From: Scytalidium lignicola
Taxonomy: Eukaryota; Ascomycota; Leotiomycetes
NCBI GenBank assembly: GCA_002812745.2
Contig: NCSJ02000593.1
Location: 1 to 14,834, forward strand
Reading direction: 5' to 3'
Length of the DNA stretch: 14,834 nucleotides
This document shows, piece by piece, positions 9,619-14,834 of this stretch (position 1 is its first letter; each line of letters starts with the position of its first letter). The position numbers and the translations under genes were made by a program. The notes under the pieces were generated by a model. It did not search any database, was not told where the DNA came from, and saw only the letters and a list, made by a program, of their open reading frames with translations.

Positions 9619-9658
9619 TTTCATCGCGCGCAGATGTGGTAATTGTGTTGTTCTATTC
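9619..9658. repeat. 40-bp direct repeat, copy B
   Basis: Copy B matches the bANK start-codon region (8496-8535) at 38 of 40 bases. On the minus strand it too contains an ATGAAA, at 9622. The sequence beyond that ATG is not clearly similar to the bANK coding region. Confidence 0.85.
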
Positions 9659-9684
9659 ACTAATTTTGCAAAGTTGTACCACCC

Positions 9685-9826
9685 CGGCCGCAGAAATTCT
9701 TTTGGCACAATGTGTGGGTGTATGTGTACGTGGACACATCCGAGCAACCTGGTTTGGTACGGCCGTCGGCCGTAGACATTCTTGTGGCACAATGTGAACG
9801 TGAATACTGCACATCAGAGCAACTTC
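9685..9826. repeat. Two diverged direct repeats with an 82-bp period
   Basis: Copy 1 starts at 9685 with CGGCCGCAGAAATTCTTTTG and copy 2 at 9767 with CGGCCGTAGACATTCTTGTG. Both continue GGCACAATGTG and, after a less similar part, GAGCAAC. The substitutions suggest an old tandem duplication. Confidence 0.6.
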
Positions 9827-10245
9827 CTAACGACTTCCTCGCGACTCCCTAGGTAGCGACTTCCTCGACCAGTCAGGGAAGCCAAACCCAGGTTCTGGCT
9901 CGGCACGGGCAAAAACTTCCGCGGGCGTCGGGTAGAAAAGCTTAGAAAAGCTTATCACAAGCCAACGTAACGTTGTGCTTACTGTGCCGTACGGTACCTC
10001 AACCAACGGTCCTAAATGGCTGAGATAACAGAAAAGAATACAGTAGTAATCAAATAGCTACTTAAAATAGCTACGGAGGTACTTATTAAGCAATTCTGTT
10101 ATCTGGGTGCGAAAAATGATCTGTCGATCGACTGTCTTTTTGAAAGATTGAGAAGTAACTCCGCGACCACAGCACGAGTCGTCCAGTTGGGGAAGCGAAA
10201 ACCGTATTCTTATCATTCATGCTAAGCACTAACGTAGCGCTGTCG

Positions 10246-10255
10246 ATCTCCCGTA
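10246..10255 (+). promoter_or_regulatory. Exact match to the TOXE 'tox-box' consensus
   Basis: ATCTCCCGTA fits the ATCTCNCGNA consensus described for TOXE binding sites (recalled from the literature). It lies 554 bases upstream of the SnoaL-like gene start, in the region shared with the bANK gene. By simple counting, about 0.2 matches would be expected by chance in the non-AT-rich part of the window on both strands. A second exact match (7873-7882, reverse orientation) lies inside bANK exon 2, where it is probably chance. Binding by this particular regulator is inference. Confidence 0.4.
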
Positions 10256-10299
10256 AGAAAAAGCTTCTGGCTCTGGGTTCGTGCTGGCGTTAGACCACC

Positions 10300-10357
10300 T
10301 TAATTCCGGCCGGGTTGCGTGATTTTGCTTAATTCCGGCCGGGTTGCGTGATTTTGT
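10300..10357. repeat. 29-bp tandem duplication
   Basis: Two head-to-tail copies of a 29-bp unit starting TTAATTCCGGCCGGGTTGCG differ only at the last base. Each contains the palindrome CCGGCCGG. Confidence 0.95.
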
Positions 10358-10808
10358 AATATCACAATCTGCGGCTTACACGTAAGCAGATACTGTAACA
10401 CCATACTTACCTACCTTGGGTATGGTGGTACTTATCAATTTATACGAGAACAATACGTATACCGTATTCCATACAAATTTGCATCGTCCTACGCATCCGA
10501 ATAGAGTTGTGGAGATAAGTAATTACCGGCTTTACGTTAGCGCCGGCTTCACTTTAGCGCCCGCTTCCTACTCCGATCCCTGAAGCTTACCTACCTACTT
10601 TAAATGGCATACACGTGATATACAAGTACAGTACTGTATGCTGAAAACCGCCACTTGTTCACTGTTGCGCCTTCTTCACGAAGCAAGGACCACAACTATC
10701 ACCGCATCGCACAACAAGACATTACGCTTGCGCTCATCAAATCATCAACGGTCAAAGCCTCCCAGCTTCCTTCAATCACATCATTTCCAGTCGACTGATA
10801 TCTCCACC
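10358..10808 (+). promoter_or_regulatory. Presumed promoter and leader of the SnoaL-like gene
   Basis: This stretch holds an 8-bp inverted repeat (CACCATAC at 10399 and GTATGGTG at 10420), two TTAGCGCC-type repeats near 10537-10564, and an E-box-like CACGTG at 10612-10617. No clear TATA box was found. From 10638 it is also open in frame with the downstream gene, so it could encode a 57-residue N-terminal extension instead of leader. Confidence 0.4.
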
Positions 10809-11282
10809 ATGGCAGCCACCATGTCACTTCCAGCCGCTCTTTCACCAACCCTCTCCGACCGCGACACCGTCGCCGATGCCCTCTACCGATTCATCGCCAG
10901 TTTCGACACCAGCGACGTCGCCCTCTTCATGTCGTCCTTTACTCAGGATGGTGTTCTCGACATCAACGGCAGAACCATAGAAGGTCTCGACAAAATTCGC
11001 ACTGACTGTTACGATCCCGTTTCCAAGTTCGATACGACTCACTTCGCCACCAATATACGCATTAACATCACCGGATCCAAGGCAACTATGTCGGCTAATG
11101 CTCTCGCTCAGCACTACCGTGCTGGCACAGGAAGGGAGACGGGCGCATCACGTTATCTGACAGGCGGTCTGTACTTGATAGATCTTGTAAAGGATGATAC
11201 GGAAGGATTGTGGAAGATCAAGCATTTCAAGATCAAGGCCGTCTGGGCGGAGGGTGATCGGAGCGTGGTTAGGGGCGATTGA
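10809..11282 (+). CDS. SnoaL/NTF2-like domain protein
   Basis: A single exon encodes 157 residues. The pattern is a SnoaL-like (NTF2-fold) domain: a helix starting DRDTVADALYRFIASFD, the strand segment FTQDGVLDINGRTIEG, then THFATNIRINITG, ALAQHYRAGTG, GGLYLIDLVKDD and a final WKIKHFKIKAVWAEGD. Family members form a cone-shaped pocket; some are cyclases, isomerases or hydratases in natural-product pathways, many have no known reaction, and none can be assigned here. I chose the ATG at 10809 for its strong context (CACCATGGC) and because family proteins begin near this point; the ATG at 10821 (CCACCATG) is nearly as good. The frame stays open to an ATG at 10638, giving 214 residues with an Arg/Ser/Thr-rich, acid-poor lead that could be a mitochondrial presequence. 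The gene is divergent from bANK and convergent with the MFS gene. Confidence 0.85.
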   Translation: MAATMSLPAALSPTLSDRDTVADALYRFIASFDTSDVALFMSSFTQDGVLDINGRTIEGLDKIRTDCYDPVSKFDTTHFATNIRINITGSKATMSANALAQHYRAGTGRETGASRYLTGGLYLIDLVKDDTEGLWKIKHFKIKAVWAEGDRSVVRGD

Positions 11283-11651
11283 CGATTACGAGCCCGGTTT
11301 TGAGGCATTATGATCTGATCTTGGTATCAAGGTTTGATGGCATGGGAGGCAGGGAGAGGTTATCAACAGGCGCCACAAAGAGCCATGCGAGACGGAAAGA
11401 AAGTGGCCTTCGCAGTGCTCAATCAGCTAGCAATCCTATGAAAACTTTACATAATCTTTTACCTTGATGACCCCCCTGACTCTATTTCGATAACAGATTG
11501 TGTAATAATCGAGCCACTGCTATATACGAAGGCGATAAATGGCCATGAAAAGTGAGCTCTAATCTGGTTGAGACGAAGCCCACGGCAGAGTGATGTGGTG
11601 TATCAAGCTTGAGACGCGGTCCAATTCACCCGCATATGGTGAATGATACTC
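11283..11651. other. 3' intergenic spacer between convergent genes
   Basis: This stretch separates the stop codons of the convergent SnoaL-like and MFS genes. I see no coding frame, RNA gene or repeat in it. It presumably holds both 3' untranslated regions. Confidence 0.7.
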
Positions 11652-13621
11652 CTAATACGCGGTAAACTTGCTCCATTTCCGAATCCTAGCGCCGAAGATA
11701 TAGAAGAGAAATGGGACGGGTACAAATGCGATGCACAGGAAGCCTAGCAACGACATGGCCCATGGAACATCAAGATTAGAAAACTACCATGTCAGCTTGA
11801 CAGTCTACATTTTCATGGGTTTCGGGAGAATTACGTACCATATATGGGGCGAACAGAGGAAATGCAGCACCAAGAATCCCGCGAAACATAGCGTTGATGG
11901 AAATAGCTGAATTGGCGGCAACTTTGTAAACGTCGATTATGTAATTCAATCCCTATTCGTACATGAAAGAAGTCAATCTTCCTTCAAAGTCTGTTATGCG
12001 AATGGTGTCTCTTCTTCAAAGGTCTGACTTACCTGTAAGAATACTAGTAAAATTCCACAGCCAATGAAGGCGCTCGATATCACTTGTGGTACCCAAGTTA
12101 TGTCTGGACTCGATGTCCCTGATGGTGACGAGCGTTAGCAAATGCTGAAAGTCCGGCGGCTGGAGACTTGAGCCATCTCAAACTTGGTGGGATCTGAAGA
12201 CTCACATGCGAACCAGAACATTCCGGTAGGCATCAAAATGCTACCTAGCATCATAGGTACCAAACGCTCCTCAGGTATGTCGCCACCATGCATCTTCAGC
12301 TTCCGCTGCATGCGTGTTTTTGTATGAACAATGATGATCACTACTCCGATGAGCACACCAACAGTGGTGCCAAGGAACGGGAGAGCGCCCACTCCCAGAT
12401 TCCAGCCCCGCTGCTGCTCGAATGTGATCGGGTACGCCTCGAAGGACAGGTAAAAGAAGCCGTAGATGAATCCCATATGCAGGGTAATGAGCGCGAGTAT
12501 GGGTTCCTGCACCAGCATGATCCATGGCTTCAGCACATACATGCGGGCGAGATTCCTAAGATTGATTCGCTTCTCTTCAGCCTCTTCATGGAAAGCCGGG
12601 TCTTGGCTCCGGTCCTGCATTTTCTTCGCTCGTCGGGCCAGAATAACAGGGCCGTAGGTCTCGGAGACGCCGAGTAAGAACACGAGGAGCGAGAACAGAG
12701 CGAAGATCAGAGTAAGCCATTGTGTCCAGCGCCAGCCGAGGTGCGATTTGGTAACAAAGCCGCCAACTAACATGACCCCAATCAATTACGTGTACTTAAG
12801 GTAACTATCATCATCGCCGGTTGCTTCAGAGTTAAATTTTGAAGGACTCACTCACCAAGCGGACCTAGGACGGGACCTAGAAATGTCGCGCTCGCGAACC
12901 CAGCGACAGCAATGCCGCGCGATAGGGGTTCCCATATATCAGCGAGTGCCCCCCCAGCCTTGGAAGAATCAGCAGCTTGCACATACGGACTCACGGCACT
13001 CAGATCCAGAACTCACGATAGCCAGCGACGCGACCCCAAAAACCCCGCCGAGAAAGCGGCAGACGAGTATTGTCGCAACGTTCCGCGCGACGGCGACGGG
13101 AATCGTGAAGATGGCGAAGAGGAAGATACCGACGCTCAGGGGATACTTCCGGCCGAGGACTTCAGACGCAGGCCCGAAGAGCATCGGTCCCCACGCGAAT
13201 CCCAAAACAAAGAGCGAAGTCACGAGAATGGAGACTTCCTTGGATATTGCAAACTCTTTGGCGAGGCTCGCTGTCGCGGGACTGAGAACCGACGAGGCGA
13301 ATGTGACGATGGAGACCAGTACAGCAAGGTTCGCGGTTATGAAAACTTTCTTCGGCGTGGAGAAGTTTCGAGGGTTTCCCTAGGTTGAGCATCTCCAAGT
13401 CAGAGATGGTAGGTACATTATAAGACAGCACGACGTTTGAAGACTTCTCTCACGGGATCATTGGGACCATCCCAGTCCACTGGCCCTGAGCGAACCGGCC
13501 CCCTTTTCTCTTCTTCGTCAGGGGTAAAGCCATCCGTCATATTCTTATCCGAGCTCAGTATGCGGGACAGCTTTTCTTCGTCGGAAACACCTGGGTCTTG
13601 TTGGCTACTGCTACGAGTCAT
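11652..13621 (-). CDS. MFS transporter, DHA1 (12-helix drug:H+ antiporter) type, seven exons
   Basis: Exons 13621-13454, 13379-13017, 12958-12856, 12766-12206, 12118-12033, 11952-11839 and 11783-11652 join in frame to 508 residues plus TAG. Introns are 74, 58, 89, 87, 80 and 55 bp, mostly with CTAAC or CTGAC branch sites. The hydrophilic N-terminus ends in VDWDGPNDPGNPRNF, typical of fungal Tpo1/Flu1-like DHA1 proteins. Twelve hydrophobic segments follow. Motif A is GPASEVLGRKYP between helices 2 and 3, the helix-4 arginine sits in VCRFLGG, and motif C is FLGPVLGPLVGGF in helix 5. Later landmarks are FEAYPITF, GLNYIIDVY and GAAFPLFA. It should be a plasma-membrane proton-driven exporter; the substrate cannot be read from sequence (toxic compounds, polyamines or a pathway product are options). 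The first exon stays open to 13729, but only a GTG lies there, so the first in-frame ATG at 13621 is used. Length is normal and the gene looks intact. Confidence 0.9.
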
Positions 13622-14704
13622 TATATCTTCGTAACTACCTACCGGAGGGTGGTCTAATGGGCTAGACTGAGGTGCGAGTTGTTGAGACGGAAGTGAGTGC
13701 AGGGCCAATCGTTCAAAAATATGTGTCACGTGATGAAGCTAGCAGGCCGACGGGTGAAATTGGTTGCAATTGTTCCTGTCAAGAAGCGTGGAACTTTTGG
13801 GAGGCGCAAAATGACCTGGAGAATGGTGGGAAGGTTATCAAGACCGTCGATTTCACATGTCTGCGTACCCATCGGCCCTCGCGTCGATACCTACCTTAGA
13901 GACCGAGATACAGGGAAACCTGGATAGAAGGGCATTCGCTTTGTAAAGGTTCTAATCTCAAAACCCGATCTTTTTTACTAGTAAAATTTAGTAGTTTTAA
14001 GTGTAACTGCTGTATAAGGATTCCCCTCACCGTACGATTCAAACCCGAAAACCCTTAAATATTCCTTCCTCCGTATAATGCTTACTTTTCAGGCTAAGCC
14101 TACTGACTACTCAAAGCGGTAAGAAGTACTGATTTCCTCAACTTCTAATAGGCTAGTTAGCCCTGACCGGCGACCGTGATCGGGTGCATGAGCCTACTAG
14201 CCCCTGTCTGAGCATGATACAGAGGAAGCTACCTTCGTATAATTAACATATCGGTAAATATCTGGCATGCACCCCTAAGATAGGTATTTTCATTACTCGC
14301 ATGAGCCCCACACCCCCATACTCGAAGGTATGCACCCGTCTTACTTTTACAAATATCTGGGCTACCACCCAGCAGGGTGTGCTGCGAGTATGTCACTTCT
14401 TACCGCACCCTTGTATCCCGGGTTCCCTGTACACAGCAGGGGGAAGACGACAGTTGAGACGGCAAAGACGGCAGAGTCGGCACGGACGGCACGACGGGAA
14501 GGGCGACCAATAATCGACATTCGGCGACTTTTAGCCCCTTGCCTACGGAGGTCACTCCGCTGATTCACAAACATGTACAGTAATGTAATAATGCATTCGC
14601 TATTGGGTTTCCATTATTGGATGATGGTTATTGTCGTGAGTATGTATGTATAGAAGGCCGTAAATTGAAAGCCTAAAGCCTAAGCCTCCCCCAACACCGC
14701 AAAT
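13622..14704. promoter_or_regulatory. Shared divergent promoter region of the MFS and MDR genes
   Basis: This 1,083-bp region separates two divergently transcribed genes and has no convincing coding frame of its own. It contains CACGTG at 13727-13732, close to the MFS start, and a perfect 14-bp palindrome TTTTACTAGTAAAA at 13973-13986, whose TTAC/GTAA halves resemble bZIP half-sites. A GTATGTATGTATAG stretch lies at 14640-14653, and a CT-rich tract (GCCTCCCCCAACACC) lies just before the MDR start at 14705, as is common near fungal transcription starts. No exact tox-box match was found here. Function of any of these sites is inference. Confidence 0.4.
14447..14499. repeat. Degenerate GACGGCA-type short repeat
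   Basis: Imperfect units such as GAGACGGCA, AAGACGGCA, GAGTCGGCA, CGGACGGCA and CGACGGGA follow one another in the MFS/MDR promoter region. No function is suggested. Confidence 0.5.
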
Positions 14705-14834
14705 ATGCCTTCCGCAACCCCTGTCCTCCCTACGAAGCAACGGGCCATTGTCGCCGCTAACCCTAACCCTCAGGGCGCTGCAAAGCTTCGTATCCGCCAT
14801 GACGCTCCCGTGCCAGCCCCCAGCCCCCGTGTGG
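14705..14834 (+). CDS. N-terminus of an MDR-family (zinc-alcohol-dehydrogenase/trans-enoyl-reductase-like) oxidoreductase, cut by the window end
   Basis: An ATG preceded by a CT-rich tract opens a frame that runs to the edge: 43 codons plus one base, without a stop or intron. It begins MPSATPVLPTKQRAIVAANP and continues AAKLRIRHDAPVPAPSPRVV. The order of a K-Q-R-A-I/L-V strand, a K-L strand and a proline-rich P-x-P-x-P-x-x-V-x-V turn is the usual start of the GroES-like domain of medium-chain dehydrogenases, including the stand-alone enoyl reductases of fungal polyketide clusters and TOXD. Members use NADPH to reduce double bonds or carbonyls. The cofactor-binding and catalytic parts lie beyond the window, so subfamily and function remain open. 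Divergent from the MFS gene. Confidence 0.65.
   Translation, partial: MPSATPVLPTKQRAIVAANPNPQGAAKLRIRHDAPVPAPSPRV

Larger units (their letters stand above)
9203..10299. other. Intergenic region with degenerate repeats and no credible gene
   Basis: Several open frames of about 65-106 codons occur on both strands, but none resembles a known family and they overlap one another. The longest minus-strand frame (9459-9139) reads straight into the inverted-repeat arm, arguing against a real gene. The region holds copy B of the 40-bp repeat, a diverged 82-bp-period repeat at 9685-9826, scattered GACTTCCT-type short repeats at 9820-9878, and a tox-box-like site at 10246. It separates the divergent bANK and SnoaL-like genes and so probably contains promoters for both. 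Confidence 0.55.

Noticed and set aside
9331..9797. Several overlapping open frames of 66-105 codons on both strands
   Set aside because: Mutually overlapping, no family resemblance, repeat-derived sequence; only the bANK exon-1 resemblance was kept, as a weak finding.
12883..13388. Two long plus-strand frames of 158 and 166 codons
   Set aside because: They lie opposite MFS exons 2-3, which encode conserved transporter motifs; they are shadows.
13622..13729. 36-codon N-terminal extension of the MFS protein
   Set aside because: The open frame begins at a GTG with an in-frame TAG just upstream and no ATG before 13621.
14301..14574. Overlapping 70-77 codon frames on both strands
   Set aside because: Composition driven by a degenerate GACGGCA repeat, no domain, located in the divergent promoter region.
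14757..14771. Telomere-like CTAACCCTAACCCT
   Set aside because: Only two units, lying in frame within the MDR coding start (encoding Asn-Pro-Asn-Pro); not a telomere.

Overview
This window looks like nuclear DNA of a filamentous ascomycete (Pezizomycotina, perhaps a Dothideomycete; the class is inference). The evidence is short spliceosomal introns of 55-103 bp with GTRNGT-type donors and CTAAC/CTGAC branch sites, fungal gene families, and a sharp split between a very AT-rich block and an ordinary-GC block. The AT-rich block has almost no CpG and many stop codons, as expected of repeat-induced point mutation (RIP).

Layout. Positions 1 to about 6670 hold RIP-degraded Ty3/Gypsy LTR retrotransposon DNA on the minus strand. 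One element runs off the left edge, with its LTR at 4371-4710 and recognisable gag, protease, reverse transcriptase/RNase H and integrase zinc-finger remnants. A second fragment carries a related LTR (6339-6667) and a piece of gag. Positions 6668-7393 are a gene-free transition. At 7394-8501 (minus) is a three-exon gene for a bZIP-basic-region plus ankyrin-repeat regulator with no leucine zipper, the architecture of the TOXE/bANK class of secondary-metabolism activators. Its upstream flank is full of repeats: a 14-bp unit repeated five times, a 440-bp foldback/MITE-like element, and a 40-bp duplication of the gene's own start-codon region 1.1 kb away. After a repeat-containing intergenic region come a SnoaL/NTF2-like protein gene (10809-11282, plus), a seven-exon, 12-helix DHA1-type MFS transporter (11652-13621, minus), and the first 43 codons of an MDR-type zinc-alcohol-dehydrogenase/enoyl-reductase-like protein (14705 to the right edge, plus). 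The last two share a 1.08-kb divergent promoter region.

How it may fit together. A bANK regulator, a small SnoaL-like protein, an MFS exporter and an MDR reductase side by side, against a transposon-rich AT block, resemble the edge of a secondary-metabolite gene cluster whose core enzyme would lie beyond the right end. An exact match to the published TOXE 'tox-box' consensus lies upstream of the SnoaL gene. No core synthase is visible here, so the cluster is an inference. All multi-exon models were built by hand from splice signals and reading frame.
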